Part shown: piece by piece, positions 36,501 to 45,000 of the stretch | How positions within the stretch are numbered: the stretch's first letter is position 1 | How the letters are laid out: each line of letters starts with the position of its first letter | NCBI RefSeq assembly: GCF_937884665.1 | Contig: NZ_CAKZYF010000161.1 | Coordinates: forward strand, 1-56,006 | Length of the DNA: 56,006 nucleotides | Direction of reading: 5' to 3' | From: an uncultured Allomuricauda sp. | Lineage (GTDB): Bacteria > Bacteroidota > Bacteroidia > Flavobacteriales > Flavobacteriaceae | Program-made: the position numbers and the translations under genes | Notes under the pieces: generated by a model | Databases searched by the model: none | What the model was told of the DNA's origin: nothing | Seen by the model: the letters and a program-made list of their open reading frames with translations, nothing else

Positions 36501-36546
36501 CGGCAAGCGGGAACTCGATTTTCAAATAATCATACAGTTTTCGCAT
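33544..36546 (-). CDS. SusC/RagA family TonB-linked outer-membrane transporter
   Basis: This 1000-residue protein has a signal peptide (ending SSSIWGQ), a carboxypeptidase-regulatory-like domain (FNGTVTESGTNLPLSGASVF), the TonB box and SusC motif LDEVVVTG near residue 117, a plug domain (RLRGPSTVLGNSDPLYIVDG) and a long beta barrel ending PIPRTYQLGVNVSF. It takes up bound oligosaccharides across the outer membrane using TonB energy, with the SusD partner as lid. It starts 14 bases after the NagB-PIG-L gene and precedes susD by 16. There is no extra N-terminal secretin-like (FecR-interacting) domain, and no ECF sigma/anti-sigma pair is adjacent. Control is more likely by the DeoR-type regulator. 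Confidence 0.95.
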   Translation of the reverse strand: MRKLYDYLKIEFPLAVLLCFLTSSSIWGQSQYTFNGTVTESGTNLPLSGASVFIEGTSFGTISDFDGNYSFTATLESGSFTLGVSSLGFTTQNLNIDLGSSLTVVTDVVLVEDLLSLDEVVVTGNSVGVNKRTLGNAISSVKSEDLVNNGAIAVDQAISGKITGALVQQNSGDPAGGISIRLRGPSTVLGNSDPLYIVDGIIISNSSNSNDLVDLGGTSQNRLVDLNPNDIERIEIIKGAAAAAIYGSRASNGVVQIFTKKGRTGDPKFSFSTNVRVNELRKEIDYNTVPLAWADPFDRTDFETVPVERFNYQDEFFESGFGVENFLSVNGGNEKTSYYISGSFLDNEGIIKNTDFQRVGFKTNITQKAWDWLEINAGLNYTRSVSNDVPNGGINAAYGAITGFVFSDNSINPNPDESGVYPVTSLLVPRTNPLEAVDRFDFGQKVNRFITSIGLNAKITDKLSANYLLGLDFFNQSATAFIPINNTSPNGDGFARRADINNFQYNSDLNLTYQTPVTENIESTTTLGGSWQYEEFDRVGIEADGLAPVVEVASDGGILAQGETRSQISYWGSFLQQSFSFKDRLYLNGAIRLDGASTFGEDERNQLYAKASISYIISEEDFWENTFGDVFNTFKLRGSWGQAGNLTALSAFQRFTVFSPFSINGAPSLVPAGDNILERDPEQGDPNIAPERQEEIEFGFDAGLLNNRIGIEFTYYKQDVTDLLLPRELSPSTGFGSRIENVGDLENEGIEILLRGAPIKTEDFTWDVTATFSQNENVVTRVAGGGQFALDGSFSTSFVIEGEPLGVFFRQFYARDADGSISLDEDGFPFAGTTEDGASSKVIGDPNPDWFGSLINEFAYKNFKLRIQLDAVQGFDVFNWNRRLLDNVIFGGGFNVGQELLGNRPKGFGGAQAGIFEEFVEDGSFVKLRELALSYDFRPPIKGIENVQLSLVGRNLISWEDYSGWDPEINTAGQSNGVRGFDFAGVPIPRTYQLGVNVSF

Positions 36547-36560
36547 ACAGAAGTTAGTTT

Positions 36561-38477
36561 TTAGTTAATATTAAAGTGATACCGTACAAATCCTTCCATG
36601 GCCTCATACTCGGCCATTCCCAAAGCGTTGTAACGGTTTGCGGTCTCCTTGTTCCGCTGTTCGGCCCGTTGCCAAAACTCCCTTTCATCATTGCCGGGAA
36701 ACATGGCACTGTCCTTTTGGGACTGATGTTTAAAGATTGCATTTATCTTTCGGGCCATGTCCTTGGGACCAATGGGCACGGCCATTTCCATATCCGCTAC
36801 CTCCCATTCCTGCCAAGCACCCCGATACAACCACACATAGCAATTGTTTATCCAATCCTTTCTATGTTTTATCGCAAGTTCTATTGCTTTGAATATTACT
36901 TCTAGGCATACCCGATGTGTGCCATGTGGGTCGGATAGGTCGCCCGCAGCAAATATCTGTTCAGGCCTTAATTTGTTCAATAAGTCATAAGTTATCCGGA
37001 TGTCCTCCTGGGAAAATGGTTTCTTTTTTACGGTACCGGTTTCATAGAACGGAAGGTTCAAGAAATGGGCATTTTTTTCGGGTATTCCACAATAACGACA
37101 TGCGGCAAGGGCCTCGCCGCGACGTATCAACCCTTTAAATTCTTGAATTTCTTCACTGTCTATCTGCCCTGGTTTTTTAAAAGCCAAAAACTGTCGTACC
37201 TCTTTGAATTTTTTCTTCAATCCTTTATTTTCTTGTTGTACCGCTGTGGCAAAATCCAAAAACCGGATTACCTCGTCATCAAAAACTGCAATATTTCCGG
37301 ATGTTTGATAAGCGATATGAACATCGTGTCCTTGGTCCACCAAACGCAATAGGGTGCCCCCCATAGAAATGACGTCATCATCAGGATGTGGGCTAAAAAT
37401 CAGTGAAGTTTTAGGATGGGGATTGGCCCTTTCTGGGCGCTGACCATCATCGGCATTAGGTTTTCCACCTGGCCATCCCGTGATGGTCCGTTGAAGTTCA
37501 TTGAATACTTTCAGGTTAATCTGTTCGGCCGAACCGATTTCAGCGACCAGATTTCCCATTCCGTATTCATTGTAATCTTCATTGGTAAGCTTTAGAATCG
37601 CCTTCTGCAAGCGTTCCGAAAGCCATATGGTGGCACTTTTGATAAGATGGTCGTTCCAAGCGCATTCTTCCACCAACCACGGTGTCTTTATCCGGGTAAG
37701 CTTTGATGCTGAAGCTCCGTCCAACACAAAATCACAATTACCGTGATGCTGCAGGAAAGTGGCGGGAATAGATTCTTTTATGGGGCCTTCCACGGCTTGT
37801 TGGATAACATCGGCTTTTCCCTCGCCCCATGCCATTAGAATTATTTTCTTGGCGGACAATATGGTTCCCACTCCCATGGTTATGGCTCGTTTGGGAACAT
37901 TTTCCTGACCAAAAAAATCGCTGGCCGCATCGAGTCTGGTGACGCGGTCAAGTCGAATCAATCGCGTTTTACTGTTCAAAGATGAACCGGGCTCATTGAA
38001 TCCGATGTGTCCCGTGCGACCAATACCTAAAAGCTGTATATCGATGCCCGTCACATTCTCGACTTTTTTTTCGTAGGCCAAACAGTATTCCCGAATATCT
38101 TCAGAGGAAAGGTTGCCATCGGGAATATGCACATTTTCACGCTTGATATCGATGTGGTCAAAAAGATGTTCGTTCATAAAGCGGACATAGCTATGAATGG
38201 AATCGGGTTCCATGGGGTAGTATTCGTCCAAATTAAAGGTGATGACATTGGAAAAACTCAGTCGACCTTCGTTATGAAATTGGACCAAGTATTCATATAC
38301 CTTGGTGGGAGTAGATCCTGTGGCCAGACCGATTACCGCTTTTTTTCCATCTTTTTGCTTCTGCTGAATTAAACCTGCTATTTCATTGGCCACGAAGAGA
38401 GATGCCTGGTTGGAATCTTCTTGTATAATGGTATGTATTTTTTCAAATTTTCGCGCTTCCGTCAGATTGGAATCCAT
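36561..38477 (-). CDS. nagB: Glucosamine-6-phosphate deaminase fused to a PIG-L (LmbE-like) deacetylase domain
   Basis: This 638-residue two-domain protein starts with a NagB domain (about 1-280: GLATGSTPTKVYEYL, FNLDEYYP with Asp84, GIGRTGHIGFNEPGS with His157 and Glu162). A C-terminal PIG-L domain (about 355-620) follows, with the zinc motif HPDDD near residue 365 and a second ligand site DPHGTHR near 515. NagB turns GlcN-6-phosphate into fructose-6-phosphate and ammonia. PIG-L enzymes de-N-acetylate GlcNAc groups, so the fusion could do the NagA and NagB steps in one protein. E. coli Asp141 is Thr155 here. I chose the ATG at 38477 (MDSNLTEA) because the longer start at 38525 enters the promoter region. 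It is the first gene of the leftward operon. Confidence 0.9.
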   Translation of the reverse strand: MDSNLTEARKFEKIHTIIQEDSNQASLFVANEIAGLIQQKQKDGKKAVIGLATGSTPTKVYEYLVQFHNEGRLSFSNVITFNLDEYYPMEPDSIHSYVRFMNEHLFDHIDIKRENVHIPDGNLSSEDIREYCLAYEKKVENVTGIDIQLLGIGRTGHIGFNEPGSSLNSKTRLIRLDRVTRLDAASDFFGQENVPKRAITMGVGTILSAKKIILMAWGEGKADVIQQAVEGPIKESIPATFLQHHGNCDFVLDGASASKLTRIKTPWLVEECAWNDHLIKSATIWLSERLQKAILKLTNEDYNEYGMGNLVAEIGSAEQINLKVFNELQRTITGWPGGKPNADDGQRPERANPHPKTSLIFSPHPDDDVISMGGTLLRLVDQGHDVHIAYQTSGNIAVFDDEVIRFLDFATAVQQENKGLKKKFKEVRQFLAFKKPGQIDSEEIQEFKGLIRRGEALAACRYCGIPEKNAHFLNLPFYETGTVKKKPFSQEDIRITYDLLNKLRPEQIFAAGDLSDPHGTHRVCLEVIFKAIELAIKHRKDWINNCYVWLYRGAWQEWEVADMEMAVPIGPKDMARKINAIFKHQSQKDSAMFPGNDEREFWQRAEQRNKETANRYNALGMAEYEAMEGFVRYHFNIN

Positions 38478-38657
38478 AAAATGCTCGTATAGTGTTCTTG
38501 CAAAAAATAGAATAGTCCTATTCAAATGTAGGCAAAAAACAGCAAATAGTATGATAAAATGCCGTATTTGTCGATTTTTGATTATTTTTCTGTCAGTTTT
38601 GCCGTATTTTGCTGTAATTAAATATCACTTTAAGATTTATTTAACTTTGCGCTCCGT
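38478..38657. promoter_or_regulatory. Divergent control region between nagB-susCD operon and deoR-murQ operon
   Basis: Leftward, TACATTTG (38530-38523 read on the reverse strand) is a -7 box for nagB. Next to it lies a perfect 6-2-6 dyad, GAATAG-TC-CTATTC, at 38510-38523, where an operator would cover the transcription start. Rightward, TAACTTTG at 38642-38649 is a -7 box nine bases ahead of the regulator ATG. TGCCGTATTT is repeated at 38560-38569 and 38600-38609, 40 bases apart (four helical turns). CAGCAAA at 38540-38546 and its reverse complement TTTGCTG at 38608-38614 flank these. They are candidate binding sites for the DeoR-type protein encoded at 38658. Confidence 0.6.
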
Positions 38658-39407
38658 ATGCTAAAGGAAGAAAGACACCAATTCATTCTTAATGAAGTGA
38701 GGATCCACAATAAGGTATTGCTTACCGATATTGCGGATTTGTTGAAAGTCTCTGTAGATACCGTCAGAAGGGATATTAAGGAATTACACCGTTCCGAGCA
38801 GTTGAAAAAAGTGCATGGCGGTGCGGTATCGTTGGGTTTCAATACCTATAGTCCCGTTGGTAAAAAGGTGTACTCCTTGGAAAAAAAATCACAGATAGCT
38901 GAAAAGGCCATCACTTTGCTAAAAGAAGGACAGGTCATTCTGCTGAGTGGAGGAACAACCAATCTTGAGTTGGCGCGAAGACTTCCAACCAAAATGAAAC
39001 TTACCTGTTTTACGCCAAGCTTGCCCATCGCGGTACAGCTATTGACAAAAACCAACATAGAAGTCATTTTTATAGGTGGCCGGCTTTCTAAAGACTCACA
39101 AATAACGATAGGAGGGAGCGCTATTAACATGTTATCTGAAATAAAAGTGGATATTTGTTTTTTGGGCACCAATTCCATACATCCCTTGGAAGGATTGACC
39201 GAGTTTGATTGGGAGATTGTACAGATGAAAAAAGCTATGATCCACAGTTCCAGAAAGGTGGTTTCTCCATGTATTTCTGAAAAAATAGGGTCTTTACAAC
39301 GGTATAAAATTTGTGGTGTTGAGGAAATTGATGTTCTGATTACCGAATTGGAACCTTGGGATATAAAATTGGATGCCTTTAAAACGATGAACCTGCAAGT
39401 ATTGTGA
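38658..39407 (+). CDS. DeoR/GlpR family transcriptional regulator
   Basis: This 249-residue regulator has a DeoR-type helix-turn-helix at the N-terminus (EERHQFILNEVRIHNKVLLTD, LKVSVDTVRRDIKELHRSEQLKKVHGGA) and a C-terminal sugar-phosphate sensor domain (LLSGGTTNLELARRL, IFIGGRLSKDSQITIGG). Family members are usually repressors released by a phosphorylated sugar. Here MurNAc-6-phosphate, GlcNAc-6-phosphate or GlcN-6-phosphate are logical effectors. It is divergent from the nagB-susC-susD operon, is followed by murQ with a GTGA overlap, and probably controls both arms. Confidence 0.9.
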   Translation: MLKEERHQFILNEVRIHNKVLLTDIADLLKVSVDTVRRDIKELHRSEQLKKVHGGAVSLGFNTYSPVGKKVYSLEKKSQIAEKAITLLKEGQVILLSGGTTNLELARRLPTKMKLTCFTPSLPIAVQLLTKTNIEVIFIGGRLSKDSQITIGGSAINMLSEIKVDICFLGTNSIHPLEGLTEFDWEIVQMKKAMIHSSRKVVSPCISEKIGSLQRYKICGVEEIDVLITELEPWDIKLDAFKTMNLQVL

Positions 39408-40231
39408 TTGTGAACGAAAAGCACATTAAAATAACCGAAGAACCCTCCCACTATGATGAATTGGAGGAAATGGATACAGTGGATATTGTCTCCAGCATTA
39501 ACAACGAAGACAAAAAAGTGGCCGATGCAGTGGCCCAAGTACTTCCCAAAATAGCAAGACTGGTGGACGAAACTACCTCAAGATTTGAAAAAGGAGGGCG
39601 TTTGTTCTACATAGGAGCAGGTACAAGTGGAAGGTTGGGCATACTGGATGCATCTGAGATACCGCCTACATTTGGCATGCCCCATGATCGGGTCATTGGT
39701 TTAATTGCGGGAGGGGATGGAGCAATAAGAAAAGCAGTTGAATTTGCCGAAGATGATACACAACAAGCTTGGAACGACCTTGGCGAATTTGAAATCAACA
39801 AAAATGATGTCTTGGTTGGGATTGCAGCATCTGGCACAACTCCTTATGTTTTAGGTGGGATACGAGATGCCAAAAAAAGAAATATTCTCACCGCTGGAAT
39901 CACAAATAACCCTGGTTCACCCCTTGCTCTAGAAAGTGACATTGCCATTGAAGTGGTGGTAGGTCCGGAGTTTGTTACAGGAAGTACTCGGATGAAAAGC
40001 GGAACCAGTCAGAAAATGGTTCTCAATATGATTTCAACGGCACTCATGATTCGAATTGGTCGCGTAAAAGGCAACAAAATGGTGAATATGCAACTGAGCA
40101 ATACCAAACTGGTGGATAGGGGCACGCGCTACTTGGTTGAAGCGTTGGGATTGGATTATGAGGAAGCAGAAAAAGTCCTTATCGAATACGGTTCCGTAAA
40201 AAAGGCGATGGAAGCCTTGAGGCCGTTATGA
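39404..40231 (+). CDS. murQ: N-acetylmuramic acid 6-phosphate etherase
   Basis: MurQ removes D-lactate from MurNAc-6-phosphate to give GlcNAc-6-phosphate. The 275-residue protein has an SIS fold with YIGAGTSGRLGILDASEIPPTFG (containing the catalytic Glu), LIAGGDGAIRKAVEFAEDD, GIAASGTTPYVLGGI and TGSTRMKSGTSQKMVLN. The start is a GTG at 39404 overlapping the regulator stop (GTGA); a second in-frame GTG two codons on is possible. It uses the product of anmK at the far end of the facing operon and feeds the NagB-PIG-L fusion. Confidence 0.96.
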   Translation: MIVNEKHIKITEEPSHYDELEEMDTVDIVSSINNEDKKVADAVAQVLPKIARLVDETTSRFEKGGRLFYIGAGTSGRLGILDASEIPPTFGMPHDRVIGLIAGGDGAIRKAVEFAEDDTQQAWNDLGEFEINKNDVLVGIAASGTTPYVLGGIRDAKKRNILTAGITNNPGSPLALESDIAIEVVVGPEFVTGSTRMKSGTSQKMVLNMISTALMIRIGRVKGNKMVNMQLSNTKLVDRGTRYLVEALGLDYEEAEKVLIEYGSVKKAMEALRPL

Positions 40232-40746
40232 AGTTTGAGGAGCGATTAGCAGGCGGACATCCCAATTCCCTGGGCAATACGGTTGAAATCGTAGAAGAAG
40301 TACTTCGCGAACCTGCTCGATTCGACGAATTTTTTAATTGTTACTTTAGTAAAGATGAAGTGGTCCGTCTAAGGGTATCGAACGGGATGAAACGAATTTG
40401 TGCGGTCAATTCTCCTTTAATGGTACCTTATATCGACAGGTTTTTAGATGATATTGCCCAAATTGGACAGGCTTCGACAAAGTGGACCTTGGCCCAATTG
40501 TTTTTGATGCTTGAAACCGATTTAACCGAAAATCAGAAAACCAAAGCAAAACAAATCTTAAAAGAGAATCTGATTACCGAGTCGGACTGGATTGTTTTGA
40601 ACCAGACTATGGAAACTTTGGGAAAGTGGTCTAAGGACGACAAAGAATTGAAAGCATGGATACAACCTCATTTGAGGGTTCTGGCAGCGGATACTCGAAA
40701 ATCAGTATCAAAAAAAGCCCTAAAAACACTTAGACTATTGAATTAG
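40228..40746 (+). CDS. HEAT-like helical repeat protein of unknown function
   Basis: This 172-residue all-helical protein lacks a signal peptide. It looks like a few HEAT-type repeats, for example DEFFNCYFSKDEVVRLRVSNGMKRI and TRKSVSKKALKTLRLLN, where paired helices with Asp/Arg turns are visible. No catalytic motif is present, so it is probably a protein-binding scaffold. It starts with a four-base overlap of murQ (ATGA), so it belongs to the regulator-murQ unit. Its role in amino-sugar metabolism is unknown. The 3' end overlaps the convergent dehydrogenase gene by four bases. Confidence 0.65.
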   Translation: MKFEERLAGGHPNSLGNTVEIVEEVLREPARFDEFFNCYFSKDEVVRLRVSNGMKRICAVNSPLMVPYIDRFLDDIAQIGQASTKWTLAQLFLMLETDLTENQKTKAKQILKENLITESDWIVLNQTMETLGKWSKDDKELKAWIQPHLRVLAADTRKSVSKKALKTLRLLN

Positions 40747-41870
40747 GCTTTTTTCTTGGGTTCCAGCCTAAAAATTCCTTTCCCTTCAATGCCTACATAA
40801 ATGTATCCATCGGGCGCCTGTTTTACATTTCTTAACCTTCCCGCATTTTCCAAGAGTTTTTCGCGATACACCACCTTATTGTTTTCGATGACCAAGCGTT
40901 CCAAGTATTGAAAGACCAAAGAGCCTACCAATAAATTGTTTTTCCATTCAGGATATCTTTTTGAAGTGACAAAGGTCATCCCGCAGGGCGCAATGGAAGG
41001 GGTCCATTGGTGAAGAGGTTGTTCCATACCTGGTTTGGAGGTTTCATCCGTTATTTTTGTTCCGCTGTAATTAATACCGTAGGTGATCACCGGCCAACCG
41101 TAATTCTTGCCTTTCTGGATGATGTTGATTTCGTCACCACCCCTAGGGCCATGTTCGTGTTCCCAAATCTTGCCCGTTCCAGGATGTTTTGCCAAGCCCT
41201 GTGGATTTCTATGCCCATAACTGAATATGGCAGTTTTTGCTCCTTTTTGATTCACAAATGGATTGTCCGATGGAATTCTCCCATCGTCTTTAATTCTATA
41301 TATTTTGCCACCATCCCGGGTGACATCTTGTGGGTTTACATCTCGATTGGCCCTATCGCCGATAGAAAAATAGAGGTTGCCCTCATTGTCAAATTCAAGT
41401 CTCGACCCAAAATGTTGTCCTTTGGTGGTATTGGGCGTTCCTTTGTAGAGCAGTTGGTTATTTACCAATCGGTTCCCGTTCAACTTAGCCCGCATAATTG
41501 CCGTGTTTCCTCCGGTCCCCTCTCCCTTATTGGAAGCGAAGGACAAATAGATCCAACCATTTTCTTTATAATTAGGATGTAGCTCAACATCCATCAAGCC
41601 ACCTTGTCCCTTTACATAAATTTCTGGAAGATTTTGAATTTCCGTTGTTTTTCCAGCCTGGAACAAAAGCAGTTTTCCCGACTTTTCCGTGACCAAAATA
41701 CCACCATCAGGAAGAAAGGCCATTCCCCAAGGATTCTGTATTTTTTCCACTACAGGTTCTAAAGTGAAGAGGTCTTTTTCAGGAAGATTGATACGTTTGT
41801 CAATACTTTGGGCGCAGGACACACTGAGCATTACAACGAAAAAATAAGGAATCAGCGCACTTTTTTTCAT
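40743..41870 (-). CDS. PQQ-dependent sugar dehydrogenase-type beta-propeller lipoprotein
   Basis: This 375-residue protein has a lipoprotein signal (VVMLSVSC, Cys19) followed by a soluble glucose-dehydrogenase-like six-bladed propeller. Blades show NPWGMAFLPDGGILVTEKSG, GGLMDVELHPNY, FGSRLEFDNEGNLYFSIGDR with a catalytic-region Arg, FSYGHRNPQGLA and WEHEHGPRGGDEINI, the set normally lining the PQQ and Ca2+ site. It would oxidise aldoses in the periplasm if PQQ is available. I see no PQQ synthesis genes here, so the cofactor must be made elsewhere or taken up. It converges on the murQ operon and diverges from the giant adhesin gene. Confidence 0.85.
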   Translation of the reverse strand: MKKSALIPYFFVVMLSVSCAQSIDKRINLPEKDLFTLEPVVEKIQNPWGMAFLPDGGILVTEKSGKLLLFQAGKTTEIQNLPEIYVKGQGGLMDVELHPNYKENGWIYLSFASNKGEGTGGNTAIMRAKLNGNRLVNNQLLYKGTPNTTKGQHFGSRLEFDNEGNLYFSIGDRANRDVNPQDVTRDGGKIYRIKDDGRIPSDNPFVNQKGAKTAIFSYGHRNPQGLAKHPGTGKIWEHEHGPRGGDEINIIQKGKNYGWPVITYGINYSGTKITDETSKPGMEQPLHQWTPSIAPCGMTFVTSKRYPEWKNNLLVGSLVFQYLERLVIENNKVVYREKLLENAGRLRNVKQAPDGYIYVGIEGKGIFRLEPKKKA

Positions 41871-42018
41871 AATTTTACGTTGAAAAGAAGAATAGTTTAG
41901 ACAAAATACGGCTAATTAAGGTCGAAAGGCAAATAATTTATTATAAGTTTAGATAATTACAATTGTAGAATAGTTGGACCCCAAATCTGAATGTTCTAGT
42001 CATAACAAGACTTAACCT
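41871..42018. other. Intergenic region before the giant adhesin gene
   Basis: These 148 AT-rich bases lie between two divergent genes. TAAGTTTA at 41944-41951 is a weak -7 box candidate for the rightward gene. No good TAnnTTTG plus -33 pair is found and no hidden gene or hairpin stands out. Confidence 0.3.
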
Positions 42019-45000
42019 ATGTTTCCTCGAAAAACAAGGCATTACATATATGCCGTGTTATTCATATCAGCCTCAATATATGGAACCACGGTAATTGCTG
42101 ACACTGGTGTTAATGGTATTTTCTCCAAAACGGTTGCTATACTCTCAGAATCCACAACTGAAGTAGAAAGTACAGCTTCTAAAAGCCAGAAAAAAGAAGA
42201 AAAGATAACTACCGGCAGCGTGCTCAATAGCGCTATGTTCATGACCATAGTGCAGGGTGCAGATGAAGAAGTTGTATGTCCCAATGACGGTAGTACTTTG
42301 GGAAAATTTTTCCTCTGTGGTACCAGCGATGTCAGGACCATAAGTTTGTCCCAAACTGGTGGCAGCTATGAGTGGCAACAATTGGATCCCAATACCTGTG
42401 CCCCTACGGTAATTGATGATTGTCCCACTATCAATGCTTCTTGTACTTGGAATACGGTTGGAACAGCACCTACCTTTAACCTTTCCGTAGCAGGGGAATT
42501 TAGGGTGCGTGTGGACTCGGGCCAATATTTTTATTTTAAAGCGACATCCAATCCTTTGGACCCTCAACTGATACACGAAGATATTATTTGCGGAAATCCG
42601 GGTAGAGTAGAGGTGACCAATGTTCCAGCAGGATATGAATACAGTTTGAACAGTCCGGGAGGGCCCTATCAGGACGACCCATTTTTCGATATTACAGCTC
42701 CTGGGGATTATCGAGTTTTTGCGCGTTTAAAAAATGTTTCTTCCAGTGCTTGTGTGTTCCCTTCCAATTCGGTTACAGTTCAAGACCTAAATATTAATGT
42801 AGATGTTACCGCCAATGATATTTTATGTAGCGGGGAATTGGGAAGTATTGATGTTCAAGTTTCGGGTGTCCCTGGATTTTATACCTATCGACTTATCAAA
42901 AATGGGGTCACGGTGGATACTTTCGGTCCTGATGCATCAGATAGCTATACTTTCGCAAACGTTGGTTCCGGAATTTACAGCATACGCGTAGAGACCAATG
43001 ACTGTTCTGAAACAATAACCACAGACATTAATGGAGATATGATTGAAATTGGTAGCGGTATTAGTCCTTTGGATGTTTCTGCCACAGCCTCTGACAGCTT
43101 TGGTTGCGGGGCAACGTCAATAGATGTCGATATTACCACTTCCGGGGGTACAGCGCCGTACCGTTTCAGTGTGGATGGAGGACCTTTTGGAGCCACATAC
43201 ACTGGAACTACCTCTTTCGCCGTTACCACTCCAGCAACCTACGCAATTCTCGTGGAAGATGCCAATGGATGTCAACGAAGTGCCTCCGTGGACGTTCCTG
43301 ATATTCCACCCCCAACCTTTACAATTACCGAGGAGGATGCGAATTGTGGCGGCTCCAATAATGGACGGATCACGGTCAATATTGTAAACGGATTTGGGTA
43401 TGAAATCCAATACAGTATGGATAATGGAGCTACTTATCAAATCAGTAATGTGTTCTCAAATCTTGCCCCAGGGACATATGATATCGTATTGCGATATGAA
43501 CAGGATTCATTTAGTTGCACCACAGCACCACAGTCTGCTACCGTAGGGACACCTTCGAATATATCGGCTACTGCAAATCCTGATTCTGTTCCAACATGTT
43601 TAAACGAGACTGGTGGTCAAATAACGATTTCCGGGGTTTCCGGAGGAACTGCACCTTATGAATTCAGTATAGGTTCTGGTTTTGGCACCAATCCGGTCTT
43701 TCCCAATTTAGGAGTGGGAACCTACACTCCCCTGATCAGGGATGCCAATGGCTGTGTACAGCCACTTCCAGATATTGTTTTTAATTCCTTGAATAAACCA
43801 ACGGACTTGGATTTTGCCATTTCCAGTTTGAATTGTGCAACAACAACGGCCACCATAGATGTAACCGTGACTGATGGAACGGCACCTTATACTTACGAAA
43901 TTGTGGCTCCTGCAGGAAGTGCCGTAAATAATGGCACCAATAATAGTTTTGCCGCTTTAGGACTTGGTACGTATACGTTTCGCGTAACGGATGCTGAAGG
44001 TTGTTCTTATGACGAAAATTTTGCCATTACGGATATTAGTTCCATTGGAGTCCAGGCCCAGCAAACCCGTGTGGTAACCTGTGTTGGAGATTCAGATGGC
44101 GAGGGACGCTATTTGGTGGATGGTTTCAACACCACCTATAGCTACAGTATTGATGGTGGTCCCCTTTTTACCGGTCAAACGGCAAGCATTATTCCACTAA
44201 CGGGCCTGTCAGCCGGAAACTATACTATCTCAGTTACTGATGAAGATACCAATTGTACGGATACGGCAACTTTGGTCATTGAGGAGCCGGCTACCGCTTT
44301 TGCCATTTCTAGTTTGGATGTGACCGCAATGAGCTGTCAAAATGGAAACATCGGAGCAGTTCGAGTAAACACCGTTGGAGGTTGGGGCGGTAACCGCTAC
44401 ACTCTGGAACAGCCAGATGGAACCACGCGAGGACCCAAAAACGGAAGTTTATTCTCAAACCTTTCCCAGGATGGTCTATATCAAGTGAGTGTTACAGATG
44501 CCAATGGATGTACCGTAACAGATAGTTTTACATTGACAAGTTTGGATGTACCCACGTTGACCTTGGATACTGGTGCTTCGGATTTGTGTTATGACAATTT
44601 TACAGCAGCCACTCTCGTGGTCAACGCAGCACTTGGTGCGGCACCTTACCAATATCGAATCAATGGTGGTCCTCTTGGAGCGAGCAATACGTTCTCCGGG
44701 CTTACACCCGGCACCTATACCATAGAAGTTGTGGATGCCAATGATTGTAGGGATACCCTAACACGGACCATTGAGCCTCAGGTCATGGCCAATGCTTCCA
44801 TCATTCAAGAACTGGATTGTGCGGGTCCACCCGCCCAAATTCAAGTCGATATTAGCAACGGTTATACTTCGGGAGGCAACTATGATATTTATGAAGTGAG
44901 CATCAACGGTGCCGCTTATACTTCGGACAATAATAACATTACCGGAAACTCTTTTATTTATAATATACCAAATGATGGTTCGATAACTGCAGATACCACG

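Noticed and set aside
33544..36546. SusC considered as a sigma/anti-sigma-coupled transporter signalling to the sigma factor at 54748
   Set aside because: It lacks the extra N-terminal signalling domain before the plug, and the sigma gene is about 18 kb away with its own partner.
38846..39538. A 230-codon reverse-strand frame across the regulator and murQ genes
   Set aside because: It runs antisense to two well-supported overlapping genes, with no domain or plausible promoter.
41007..41582. A 191-codon forward frame opposite the sugar-dehydrogenase gene
   Set aside because: Antisense to a propeller protein with clear blade motifs; no domain of its own.
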